Origin: Desulfobacterales bacterium
GTDB lineage: Bacteria; Desulfobacterota; Desulfobacteria; Desulfobacterales; Desulfosalsimonadaceae
Length of the DNA: 11,724 nucleotides
Assembly (NCBI GenBank): GCA_007135795.1
Contig: SLIE01000123.1
Coordinates: forward strand, 1-11,724
Direction of reading: 5' to 3'
The notes under the pieces were generated by a model. It saw only the letters and a program-made list of their open reading frames with translations, ran no database searches and was not told where the DNA came from. Made by a program: the position numbers and the translations under genes. Below are positions 1 to 7,185 of this stretch, piece after piece (within the stretch, counting starts at the first letter, position 1; each line of letters opens with the position of its first letter).

Positions 1-45
1 AATAGATTACTCTCGAGTCAACAAAAAAGCTATTGTGATTACCGC

Positions 46-1488
46 ATGAATATATATCGTATTGCTGTCTGGCTGTTTCACGTTTTCAGCCACCTATATT
101 TTGTTGAAGTCCGGTCCCTGAACCCGGAACGTATTCCAGAATCCGGGCCCGTGATTCTGGCTGCAAATCATCCCGCGTCCGTACTCGATGCGATTCTGCT
201 GGCCATGCAGACCCGTCGACAGATCCATTTTCTGGTTAAAAGCGGCTTGTTTCGCAACCGGGTGCTGGGCTCCATCCTGAGGCGTCTCGGGGCCATTCCC
301 GTTTACCGGGCCAGCGAAGAAAGGTCCAGCGGTAAACGAAATGTGGCTGTTTTCGAAAAAGTATACGAACTGTTTGAGCGCGGCGGTTGCCTGGGGCTTT
401 TTCCAGAGGGATTGAATTCACCGCTCGGGCAGGTGTTCAATTTGCGGAAGGGTTGTGCCAGGATTGCCCTGGGTGCAGAAGCGCGGAACAATTATCAACT
501 CGGTCTGAGCATTGTTCCCGTTGGGCTAAATTTTGAGCGCCGAGGGTTTTTTATGTCCACAGTGCTGCTGCGTTTTGGCCCCCCGATTCACGCAGCCGAA
601 TACGGCAGGATTCACCGGGAGGATCCGGAAGCGGCCGTTGGACAGTTGACGGCAGACCTCCAGGCGTCTTTGCGCCGCGAAGCCATGCATGTCGAAGACA
701 GCCAGATCAGCCAGTTGGCCCGTGACCTGTCCAACGCTATAGGATACCGTCTCTCACCGCTCGCGGCAGATATTTGGAGCCGGGGCGGACGCTTGCAGGA
801 GCAGCGCCCGGTATTGAAACGATTGATCTGGAAGTTGCTGGACTGGTACCGACCGGATACGGAAAGAGGATCGGATCACCTGGAAACCCGGTTGCAAAGC
901 CGGGAATACCTGACCGATGTTCTCACCCGGGCCGCGGTCCATGAGCCGTCTTCGGTTTCAGCCCTGCGCCTGCTGGTTGATCGTTTTCAGGACCATTTGC
1001 AGCAGACCCAGCTGAGCCGCAGCGTGAAGGAATCATTGGATAAGCCGGTGCGGGAGCGGCTCATCCGGCTCCGGATGACGATCTATGCAATGGCCATGGC
1101 GCCTGTGGCCCTTTTTGGGCTGATACATAACATTGTACCTTACCTGTTTACGAAGTACATGGCCCGCCTTGTCCGGGATGAAGCTATTCGCACTTTCGCC
1201 TATTTCGGAATCGGCATGTTGGCGTTTACGCTCACCTACGGCGGATTCGGCTTCTGGTTGTGGTATTCCTTCGGCATGGAGCTTAAATGGACGGCCGCAT
1301 ATCTCGCCCTTCTGCCGCCCACCGGGTTTGCAGCCCTTCGCTATCGAAGAAACGTTCTGCTCTACCGGGACAAGATTCTTGTACGAACATTTTTCTGGAA
1401 CAACGCTGAGCTGGTTGAACTACTCCGGCGGGAACGCCAGGAAGTGATCGAACGCTTCCGGGAACTGGAGGCGCACTACGCTGAATGA
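46..1488 (+). CDS. Membrane lysophospholipid/glycerol-3-phosphate acyltransferase (PlsC/LPLAT superfamily)
   Basis: This 480-residue protein probably transfers an acyl chain onto glycerol-3-phosphate or a lysophospholipid at the cytoplasmic membrane. The acyltransferase domain covers about residues 20-210. It has the catalytic His-Asp motif as NHPASVLD (N41, H42, D48) and the substrate-binding FPEG at 119-122. Five residues separate His and Asp instead of the four of classical PlsC; as I recall, this is the form seen in Gat1-like glycerol-3-phosphate acyltransferases. Residues about 345-430 contain two or three hydrophobic segments rich in Ala, Phe and Tyr, so the C-terminal half is a membrane anchor. 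At 480 residues it is much longer than PlsC (about 240), which also fits the Gat1-like group. The ATG at 46 is preceded by no clear ribosome binding site. The exact acyl acceptor cannot be told from sequence. The acyltransferase call is firm and the subfamily less so. Confidence 0.85.
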   Translation: MNIYRIAVWLFHVFSHLYFVEVRSLNPERIPESGPVILAANHPASVLDAILLAMQTRRQIHFLVKSGLFRNRVLGSILRRLGAIPVYRASEERSSGKRNVAVFEKVYELFERGGCLGLFPEGLNSPLGQVFNLRKGCARIALGAEARNNYQLGLSIVPVGLNFERRGFFMSTVLLRFGPPIHAAEYGRIHREDPEAAVGQLTADLQASLRREAMHVEDSQISQLARDLSNAIGYRLSPLAADIWSRGGRLQEQRPVLKRLIWKLLDWYRPDTERGSDHLETRLQSREYLTDVLTRAAVHEPSSVSALRLLVDRFQDHLQQTQLSRSVKESLDKPVRERLIRLRMTIYAMAMAPVALFGLIHNIVPYLFTKYMARLVRDEAIRTFAYFGIGMLAFTLTYGGFGFWLWYSFGMELKWTAAYLALLPPTGFAALRYRRNVLLYRDKILVRTFFWNNAELVELLRRERQEVIERFRELEAHYAE

Positions 1489-1525
1489 TTCCCAATGTTT
1501 TTCCTGGGGGGCGACAATGCATCTG

Positions 1526-1783
1526 CTATTCCACCACGGCTCCGAATCCTAAGGCCTGATTTCCATAGCTGTAGTGTGCACTGAAGATTCCAGATAAATT
1601 GCAATTGCAATCCCGAATCGGTTCAGTTAGAAGTAGGACAATAATCTCTTCAAATAATTTGAATTTAATAGCAGGATCTTCAAGCATACTTAGCGCCTCA
1701 AAGGGCTTATAAAGATCCTTATCGGAAAAATCTGTAAATGCCACATATGTCCGATGGATTTGTTGATCTGACTCAGAAATCAA
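1526..1783 (-). CDS. Small hypothetical protein, possibly 5'-truncated
   Basis: An 85-codon frame that I do not recognise. It is acidic and begins ISESDQQIHRTY, with a middle 'YKPFEALSMLEDPAIKFKLF' stretch predicted to be mostly helical; it has no signal peptide or membrane segment. The only start in frame is TTG at 1783, without a convincing Shine-Dalgarno, and the frame is closed by TAG at 1814-1816. The natural 5' end may therefore be missing. Support for this being a real gene, or a recent ex-gene, comes from a second, degenerate copy of the same sequence about 330 bp away at roughly 1953-2119. That copy has frameshifts and stops but keeps clear blocks of identity. Whether this copy is expressed is unknown. 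Confidence 0.4.
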   Translation of the reverse strand: MISESDQQIHRTYVAFTDFSDKDLYKPFEALSMLEDPAIKFKLFEEIIVLLLTEPIRDCNCNLSGIFSAHYSYGNQALGFGAVVE

Positions 1784-1952
1784 GCACCGGTTTTTGCGGG
1801 TTCCACTGCAATGCTATACCATTATTGTCCAGTCCGTTGTGGATTCGGACGCAAGGAATCATTCGAGAATTACGTGTAGTTCACTAAGATGAACGGTGTG
1901 GCGCCGGTGAAGCCACCTGATAAATGTGATCTTGCCAATCACAAATATCCAT

Positions 1953-2119
1953 TGCAACCCGGAATCGGTTCAGGTATCCATAGATGATCGTTTATTCGAA
2001 AAACCTTATTCAATCGAAAATGTTCAAGCATAATGGGCGTCCTAAAAGGTTTATAAAGCCTTATTGGAAGCCCATGCAGGTCATATCCATCAGATGGATA
2101 TGTTGACCGAACAATCCTT
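1953..2119 (-). pseudogene. Degenerate second copy of the 1526-1783 ORF
   Basis: Aligned by eye on the minus strand, this stretch matches the 1526-1783 ORF in order. Blocks include ACTGAACCGATTC/CCTGAACCGATTCC followed by GGGxTTGCAAT, TATGCTTGAAxAT, ATAAGGxxxTTTATAA and ATCCATC. Several indels and in-frame stops separate the blocks, so no continuous reading frame remains. The 5' end of this relic abuts the ribosome binding site and start codon of the divergent histidine kinase gene at 2130. The direct-repeat arrangement, same orientation about 350 bp apart, suggests tandem duplication followed by decay of one copy. The edges given are approximate. Confidence 0.5.
2079..2108. repeat. Imperfect palindrome ahead of the kinase start
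   Basis: Arms GGTCATATCCAT (2079-2090) and ATGGATATGttGACC (2094-2108) are complementary over 12 bp apart from a two-base bulge, with a 3-nt loop. It lies 12 bases ahead of the GGAG that precedes the kinase ATG, so it could be an operator or an mRNA hairpin. Its outer GGTCATAT matches the first half-sites of the paired dyads at 8127 and 9434, which may be coincidence. Confidence 0.4.
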
Positions 2120-2129
2120 GGAGCTCGTC

Positions 2130-4622
2130 ATGACAGATAAAAAGAAAAGCACCCCCTTAATGCAATCCAACGCGACCTCATACCAAGATCCTGCACAACT
2201 CCGCGAACAAGCAGAAAGAAAGGCCAATGCCATTCCCTTCCACGACCTGAACACCATGACGTATGAAATAATTCAACAACGGTTTCATGAATTGCAAGTG
2301 AAGCAGATAGAGACCGAGCTGCAAAACGAGCAGTTGCGCAGCCAGCTTGAAGAGAGAAATAGTGAGGACAGGCTATTCAAGATCGTCACCGAAAATATGC
2401 TGGATCTGGTTGCTCTGACCGATATGCAAGGCAATTTTATTTTTGCTGGAAAATCCCATGATATATTGGGTTACGAGCCTGGTTTCCTGATCGGAAAAAA
2501 TGTGATGGATTTTGTGCATCCAGAAGATCTCCCGCGCATACTCGAGGAATTTGGTGAATTTATTGCATCGGGTCATCCCCGTACGGTCGAATACCGAAAC
2601 CGGTGCAAGGACGGTATATACCTATGGCTTGAAACCATGGGGATTTTTATCAAAGACAAGAATGGTATTTCTCAAAAAATCGTATTTAGTTCAAGAAATA
2701 TAACCGAGCGCAAGCAGGCCGAGGAAGCGCTATGGGAAAGCGAGGAGCGTTTCCAGAAAATGCTTTCCCTGGTTCCGGATATGATTTCCATCCATGATAC
2801 GGATATGAATATTGTCTACAGCAATTGGAACGGGTTTGGAGCTGTTCCCGGAGACAAGCGGATTTTGCAGACCAAGTGCTACCAAACCTACCGGGGGTAT
2901 GATGCCATCTGTCCAGACTGCCAGGCCAGAACGGTCCTGGAGACCGGGAAGTCCCTCCAAGAGGAGTGTAAACTCTCCAATGGGAGGTGGATCGACCGTC
3001 GCGCAATTGCCATTATGGGTGAAAACGGCGCTGTTGACCTCTTTGTGGTATGGGTCAGGGACATTACAAAGCAGAAGCAAGCGGAAGAAGCTCTGCTTGA
3101 AAACAAGAATCTGGTTGAAAGCATTATTGATGGCACACCTGATATACTGGCATTTCAACTTGCCGACCACTCCATAGAGCGTTTTAACCAGGCGGGATAT
3201 AAGTTATTAGGCCTGACCCCAAAAGAGGTGAAAGGCAGAAAATGCTACGAATTAATCGGCCGTAACCGTACATGCGACGACTGTGCCACCCGAAAAGCTG
3301 TAGAAACAGGAAAGCTGGAGGAGATTGAACAGTATTTTCCGGAGCTGGGTCTATACTTTCATTGTCGAAGCAACCCTGTATTGGATAAAGACGGTAAAAC
3401 GGTACGGATCATACAGCATTTGCGGGATATAACGAAAAACAAGGAGGCCGATAAAGAGCGTGAAAAACTTCGGTCCCAACTCAATCAGGCTCAGAAGATG
3501 GAATCCGTGGGACGCTTGGCAGGCGGCATCGCCCATGATTTCAACAACAAGCTTGCAATCATCAACGGATACGCCGAAATGGCCATTGATATGATGGGCA
3601 CTTCCGATCCTCTCCGCGAAGCAATCCAGGAAATTTACACCGCAGGAAATCAATCCGCTTTAATCGTTCGGCAGTTGCTTGCTTTTGCCCGGAAACAGAC
3701 CATCAGTCCGTTGCTGCTTGATTTAAACGACACCATTTCCAGCATGCTGAAAATGTTGCAGCGATTGATTGGCGAAAACATTCACCTTACATGGCACCCC
3801 GGAAGCAACCCGTGGCCGGTTAAGATTGACCCCTCCCAGGTGGACCAGGTTATGGCGAATCTCGCTGTAAATTCCCGCGATGCTATATCTAATGTGGGGA
3901 TAGTGACCATAGAGACCAAAAATACAATAGTTGATGAAGATTACTGCAAGCGCAACCCGGAGGCAATTCCGGGGCGATACGTCATGCTATCAGTCAGCGA
4001 TGATGGATGCGGAATAGAAACAGAGGTCATGGACCAACTGTTTGAGCCGTTTTTTACAACCAAGGAAACTGGAAAAGGAACCGGTCTTGGCCTGCCCACG
4101 GTTTACGGCATTGTCAAGCAGAACAAAGGATTCGTAACCGTATACAGTGAGCCTGGAGAAGGAACGACTTTTAAAATATATCTTCCTTCCCACGAAGCGG
4201 AACGATCCTTTCTGCACTCCGTCAAAGAATCCGGCGGAGACGTTTTGATGGGTTCTGAAACTATCCTGCTGGTTGAAGATGAACCGGCTATTTTGAAAAT
4301 GGGAAAGGCAATGATCGAGCGACTTGGATACACGGTATTAAGCGCTGAAAATCCGAATGATGCGTTGCGGGCCGCTTTGGAATATAATGGAACAATCGAC
4401 CTGCTAATAACCGATGTGATCATGCCAAAGATGAACGGTAGGGATCTATCCTTCCAATTGGCCAAAAATCACCTTGGTCTTAAAACCCTTTACATGTCGG
4501 GCTATACGGCCGATGTGATCGCCCATCACGGGGTACTTGATGAAGGGGTCCAATTCATTCAGAAACCATTCTTGCTGAAAGACTTGGCGGTCAAAGTGCG
4601 AGAGGTGATTGAGCAAGTATAG
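2130..4622 (+). CDS. Hybrid sensor histidine kinase with three PAS domains and a C-terminal receiver
   Basis: An 830-residue cytoplasmic sensor kinase; no transmembrane segments are visible. I chose the ATG at 2130 because GGAG lies six bases upstream; a TTG at 2064 is in frame but has no ribosome binding site and falls in the pseudogene copy. The order is: a coiled N-terminal module ending HELQVKQIETELQNEQL (about 53-72), PAS1 (about 81-198), PAS2 (about 202-318), PAS3 (about 323-438), HisKA with the H-box AHDFNN (phospho-acceptor H469), HATPase with N-box (N581), G1 box DDGCG (624-628), F-box EPFFTTK and G2 box GKGTGLGL, then a receiver with phospho-acceptor D762 and conserved K812. PAS2 and PAS3 each carry three cysteines: C250, C261, C264 and C372, C382, C385. 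These suggest redox or metal sensing, which is inference. No partner response regulator is adjacent, so it likely signals through its own receiver or a distant partner. Confidence 0.93.
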   Translation: MTDKKKSTPLMQSNATSYQDPAQLREQAERKANAIPFHDLNTMTYEIIQQRFHELQVKQIETELQNEQLRSQLEERNSEDRLFKIVTENMLDLVALTDMQGNFIFAGKSHDILGYEPGFLIGKNVMDFVHPEDLPRILEEFGEFIASGHPRTVEYRNRCKDGIYLWLETMGIFIKDKNGISQKIVFSSRNITERKQAEEALWESEERFQKMLSLVPDMISIHDTDMNIVYSNWNGFGAVPGDKRILQTKCYQTYRGYDAICPDCQARTVLETGKSLQEECKLSNGRWIDRRAIAIMGENGAVDLFVVWVRDITKQKQAEEALLENKNLVESIIDGTPDILAFQLADHSIERFNQAGYKLLGLTPKEVKGRKCYELIGRNRTCDDCATRKAVETGKLEEIEQYFPELGLYFHCRSNPVLDKDGKTVRIIQHLRDITKNKEADKEREKLRSQLNQAQKMESVGRLAGGIAHDFNNKLAIINGYAEMAIDMMGTSDPLREAIQEIYTAGNQSALIVRQLLAFARKQTISPLLLDLNDTISSMLKMLQRLIGENIHLTWHPGSNPWPVKIDPSQVDQVMANLAVNSRDAISNVGIVTIETKNTIVDEDYCKRNPEAIPGRYVMLSVSDDGCGIETEVMDQLFEPFFTTKETGKGTGLGLPTVYGIVKQNKGFVTVYSEPGEGTTFKIYLPSHEAERSFLHSVKESGGDVLMGSETILLVEDEPAILKMGKAMIERLGYTVLSAENPNDALRAALEYNGTIDLLITDVIMPKMNGRDLSFQLAKNHLGLKTLYMSGYTADVIAHHGVLDEGVQFIQKPFLLKDLAVKVREVIEQV

Positions 4623-4629
4623 GCATATT

Positions 4630-4734
4630 AACCCGGTATGTGATTCTTTTCCAGAAGAGTCATTGTCAACCTCGCTGCTGCAGCTTTAAGGATACCACTG
4701 TTGGGTGCAATTTTATGTATATGAATACCGGGTT
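4630..4734. repeat. Inverted repeat AACCCGGTAT...ATACCGGGTT
   Basis: Perfect 10-bp arms at 4630-4639 and 4725-4734 enclose 85 bases. The length and arrangement would fit a small MITE-like remnant or a pair of protein-binding half-sites, but I see no target-site duplication. Confidence 0.35.
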
Positions 4735-4801
4735 TGCAAATATAAGGTCTAAGACTTTTACGTTCCATTTCTAGATCAATATACAGGTCTTTGATTTCTT
4801 A

Positions 4802-4840
4802 CATATAACCGTTGGCCAGATGGAGGCCGCCGGTTATATG
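4802..4840. repeat. Strong hairpin (10-bp stem CATATAACCG/CGGTTATATG)
   Basis: Perfect 10-bp arms at 4802-4811 and 4831-4840. After a 2-nt internal mismatch the stem continues with GGCC/GGCC around a 7-nt loop. The stem is long and stable but lacks a T-tract on either strand. It could be an mRNA stabilising or processing hairpin for the kinase transcript, or an operator. Confidence 0.5.
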
Positions 4841-5069
4841 TTAAAGATGTCGGATAATTGGATTGTTCATGTAGGACGATGAGCAGATCGCCCCGGACCA
4901 TGCAAGAAGGCGGTGCGGAATTTCTCCTTTGATAGCCGCATTGTGCAATCCGACTGCCATTGCGAATGTATGTTCCTTGTTTTATGGCATTGATGGTCAC
5001 CTATCTGTTAAACTACTGCTGCGGCGGACACAATATCTATGCTATATGGTATAAATAAAGGAGTAATGT

Positions 5070-5903
5070 ATGCGTTGGAAACAGTTCTTCACCCCTGTGC
5101 AGTCTGTGGATATGGATCAGGCCCAAGGGCTTATCAATAACACTTCGGCCCAGAATTTGAATATTGTGGATGTCCGGCAGCACAAAGAATATGAGCAGGG
5201 GCATATTCCAGGCTCCAGGCTCGTTCCTTTGCCTGAACTCGGAAGCAGATTAAATGAATTAGATCCGGAGAAGTCCACGCTGCTCTATTGTGCTGCAGGT
5301 GGGCGCAGCAGGGCGGCGGCCCAGATACTGACTGGTCAGGGATATAAATCAGTGTATAACCTGACAGGAGGTTATACGGCATGGAAAGGGGAGTCAGCTG
5401 CTGGTCCAGAATCAACTGGATTGGCGATCTTTTCAGGTTCTGAATCCCTCAAGGACTTGATCGTCGTAGCTTATGGACTGGAGCACGGCCTACAGGAACT
5501 GTATGGATTAATGCATTCCAAAGTGAACCACAGGGAAGCGCTTTTACTCTTTGAAAAACTGGCCATGATAGAAGGCAAACACAAGGAACGCTTGTTCCGG
5601 GAATACCAGAAGCTGGATGTCAACGTTGCAGATATACAGGACTTTGAGGAACAGGTGGTGCCCCGGGTCTTGGAGGGCGGTTTCAGCACTGAAGAAGTCT
5701 TGAACCGGATGCAGCCTGTTCAAGATTCTGTGGAGAAGATCCTGGATTTGGCCATGTCAATCGAAGTCCAGGCGCTGGATCTTTATCAGCGGGCTGCAGA
5801 CAGGCAGCCGGATAAAGATGGCCAGGTATTTCTGCAACAGCTCGTGGATGAGGAAAGGTCCCATCTGGTTCAGCTTGGCAGGCTGATGGAACAGTTCAGC
5901 TGA
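5070..5903 (+). CDS. Rhodanese-ferritin-like (rubrerythrin-type) fusion protein
   Basis: A 277-residue soluble protein with two domains. Residues about 12-107 form a rhodanese (sulfurtransferase) domain with the signature NIVDVR, 'GHIPGS' and the active-site loop CAAGGRS (Cys74), closing with GGYTAW. After a short linker, residues about 124-275 form a four-helix ferritin-like domain. Candidate di-iron ligands are E138, E168 with H171 (ExxH), E232, and E262 with H265 (ExxH), the usual pattern for rubrerythrin/YciF-like proteins. The start is well supported: AAAGGAG lies six bases before the ATG. It likely handles persulfide sulfur together with a redox iron site, for example in oxidative or sulfide stress, but the substrate is unknown. 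It appears to be transcribed alone, since its neighbours are a 447-base gap and a convergent gene. Confidence 0.88.
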   Translation: MRWKQFFTPVQSVDMDQAQGLINNTSAQNLNIVDVRQHKEYEQGHIPGSRLVPLPELGSRLNELDPEKSTLLYCAAGGRSRAAAQILTGQGYKSVYNLTGGYTAWKGESAAGPESTGLAIFSGSESLKDLIVVAYGLEHGLQELYGLMHSKVNHREALLLFEKLAMIEGKHKERLFREYQKLDVNVADIQDFEEQVVPRVLEGGFSTEEVLNRMQPVQDSVEKILDLAMSIEVQALDLYQRAADRQPDKDGQVFLQQLVDEERSHLVQLGRLMEQFS

Positions 5904-6068
5904 GGATCGCCATCGAAATCCCAGATGCAAAAAGAACTGAGACAAGAAGTCATGGATGCCGCCAGGCATTTTGCCAGAGCAGGCACCGCGCGCTCCGAAC
6001 TGCGGGATTCCCATCGCGCCCAAGAAATTGCCAGGCAGCCCGCGATGCATACGCTTTATTTATGAGCC

Positions 6069-6305
6069 TTACATTCCGCCCACAGGCGGTGAAAGCGCTA
6101 CCTGGTCACCATCCTTAAGGATCGTGTCGAAGCCCGCCACCTTGTTGTTGACAAAGATGATCTTGACATCTTTCTTGGGGAGCCCGAGCCGTTCAACGAA
6201 GGCATTGACCGTTTCGCCCTCAGTGATTTCTTTCTGAACGCTGTATCGAAAATCGCAGACATCTCCTTCGGCCAGGGTGGCAAAGCACTTGAAATGAACT
6301 TTCAT
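6069..6305 (-). CDS. MoaD/ThiS-family ubiquitin-like sulfur carrier
   Basis: A 78-residue small protein with a beta-grasp pattern. It opens MKVHFKCFATLAE, has the 'VNAFVERLGLPKKDVKIIFVNN' helix-strand region, and ends with DGDQVALSPPVGGM. MoaD and ThiS carry sulfur as a thiocarboxylate on a C-terminal Gly-Gly, for molybdopterin or thiazole synthesis or for W/Mo enzymes. Here the Gly-Gly (G76, G77) is followed by one extra residue, Met78. A GGAGG ribosome binding site lies six bases before the ATG. No activating E1-like enzyme (MoeB/ThiF), MoaE or aldehyde oxidoreductase is in the window, so its pathway cannot be assigned. The gene sits directly downstream of a sensor-kinase relic. Confidence 0.82.
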   Translation of the reverse strand: MKVHFKCFATLAEGDVCDFRYSVQKEITEGETVNAFVERLGLPKKDVKIIFVNNKVAGFDTILKDGDQVALSPPVGGM

Positions 6306-6317
6306 GGGGTTCCTCCG

Positions 6318-6560
6318 TTAGCAAATGTTTGATTCCGATGGATTTCTCCAGGTCTTTGCAAAACCTGTTTCTCGAGGAGCAGTTCGGCGATCCTTTGCTG
6401 CTCGCTCTTCGGTCTCGATTAACTCCACGGCCAAGGTCTGAAGTTGCCTTGTCCGGATCCTGGCGAGTTCGGTACGCTGGGTTACCTGTTGCTCCAATGT
6501 TTCATTAAGCTGGCGCAGTGCTTCCTCCATTCGCTTTCGTTCGCTGATGTCAGTGGCCAT
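6318..6560 (-). pseudogene. Relic of a PAS sensor kinase: PAS end plus pre-HisKA_3 coil
   Basis: The frame opens ATDISERKRMEEAL, the usual end of a PAS/PAC domain, and continues through a coiled coil (LNETLEQQVTQRTELA) into RQLQTLAVELIETEER. That last piece is the region just before the phospho-acceptor helix of NarL-type (HisKA_3) kinases. Immediately after it the frame derails. A shift to the neighbouring frame gives EQQRIAELLLEKQ, which resembles the conserved ERxRIAxELHxxLxQ box but has Leu where the phospho-acceptor His should be. No ATPase domain follows; the MoaD gene starts next. It is therefore a kinase fragment lacking its sensor and catalytic parts. It closely resembles the fragment at the right edge of the window. 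Confidence 0.7.
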
Positions 6561-6855
6561 TCATCGTAACTGGGTACTGGACCACTATCTGTTATTTTCA
6601 GTTGGTAATGGTGTCCAAAGCCATTAACTTTACTATGGCTGATATAAATCAAGCATCATCAATCAATAGGGAAATAACGTCTCATCAAACACCCTGATCA
6701 TCATTGTGCGGATTTTTTTTGGGAGGCAGATATTTAAAAAAAATTAAACACCAGATGTTTATATGATCCATAATAATGGAACAGGCCGTTGATGTCAATG
6801 AGCAGGGTGTGAGAGGTCAGACAGAAAAAAACAGAAGAAAAAATATCGATAAGCG
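6561..6855. other. AT-rich gap between two kinase relics
   Basis: A 295-base stretch with runs of A and T and no PAS-like coding signal on either strand. If the two flanking relics come from one gene, its sensor domains have been lost from here. Confidence 0.5.
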
Positions 6856-7083
6856 TCAGTTCACATTCCGGCTATGGTCATTCAGTAATGCATTTTGCAG
6901 TTCCAGTTCGATCTGGTGAACTTGCAATTCGTGCAGCATCTGCCGGGTTTCTTCGGGCGGCAGGTCCATAAGGTCTTTTACCACCGGTGCAGCATTTTGC
7001 CTAATTTTATCCTCGGCCTGTTTGCGGAGCTCCCTGTTTGCGGAGCTCAATGACACTCTTGGACAGTTTTTCCTGTTGGCCAT
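6856..7083 (-). pseudogene. N-terminal fragment of a PAS sensor kinase
   Basis: The translated fragment contains ELRKQAEDKIRQNA and HELQVHQIELELQN, the N-terminal leader that precedes the first PAS domain in many delta-proteobacterial sensor kinases; the intact kinase at 2130-4622 has the same module. The frame stops about 10 residues after HELQVHQIELELQN, with no PAS domain. AAGGA lies seven bases before the ATG at 7083. A 16-bp tandem duplication at 7017-7048 changes the frame: the upstream alternative frame reads KLSKSVIELRKQ, which also fits the family, so the current start and body frames may not be ancestral. Together with the 6318-6560 relic on the same strand, this looks like the head and middle of one decayed kinase gene. 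Confidence 0.65.
7017..7048. repeat. 16-bp perfect tandem duplication
   Basis: CCTGTTTGCGGAGCTC occurs twice in direct succession (7017-7032 and 7033-7048). Sixteen is not a multiple of three, so the duplication shifts the reading frame of the kinase fragment that contains it. Confidence 0.95.
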
Positions 7084-7185
7084 GCTGATTTCCTTGTTTC
7101 TTCAGACCAATGATATCTTTATTGCCCTGCTCGTCAACATGTGGGCATTGTGCCGAGATAACGATTTGGCGACATGCGTTCGCCG

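Larger units (their letters stand above)
1784..2129. other. Intergenic region upstream of the hybrid histidine kinase
   Basis: A 346-base stretch with no intact gene. It holds the degenerate ORF copy (about 1953-2119), a long imperfect palindrome at 2079-2108 and the GGAG ribosome binding site (2120-2123) of the kinase gene. I see no convincing -35/-10 or sigma-54 promoter for the kinase. Confidence 0.6.
4623..5069. other. Intergenic region with two inverted repeats
   Basis: A 447-base stretch without a credible gene. It holds a 10-bp inverted repeat with an 85-base spacer (4630-4639 and 4725-4734) and a strong hairpin (4802-4840). Just before 5070 there is an AAAGGAG ribosome binding site. 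Neither repeat is followed by a T-run, so I do not call a terminator for the upstream kinase gene. Confidence 0.6.

Noticed and set aside
2064..2129. TTG start 22 codons upstream for the hybrid kinase
   Set aside because: No ribosome binding site, and the added residues fall in the degenerate ORF copy; the ATG at 2130 has GGAG at correct spacing.
5757..6050. 97-codon minus-strand frame downstream of the MoaD-like gene
   Set aside because: About half of it is the antisense of the well-supported rhodanese-ferritin gene and it has no ribosome binding site.
5925..6065. 46-codon + strand frame (MQKELRQEVMDAARHF...) after the rhodanese-ferritin gene
   Set aside because: It looks protein-like in composition but has no ribosome binding site and I recognise no family; chance cannot be excluded.
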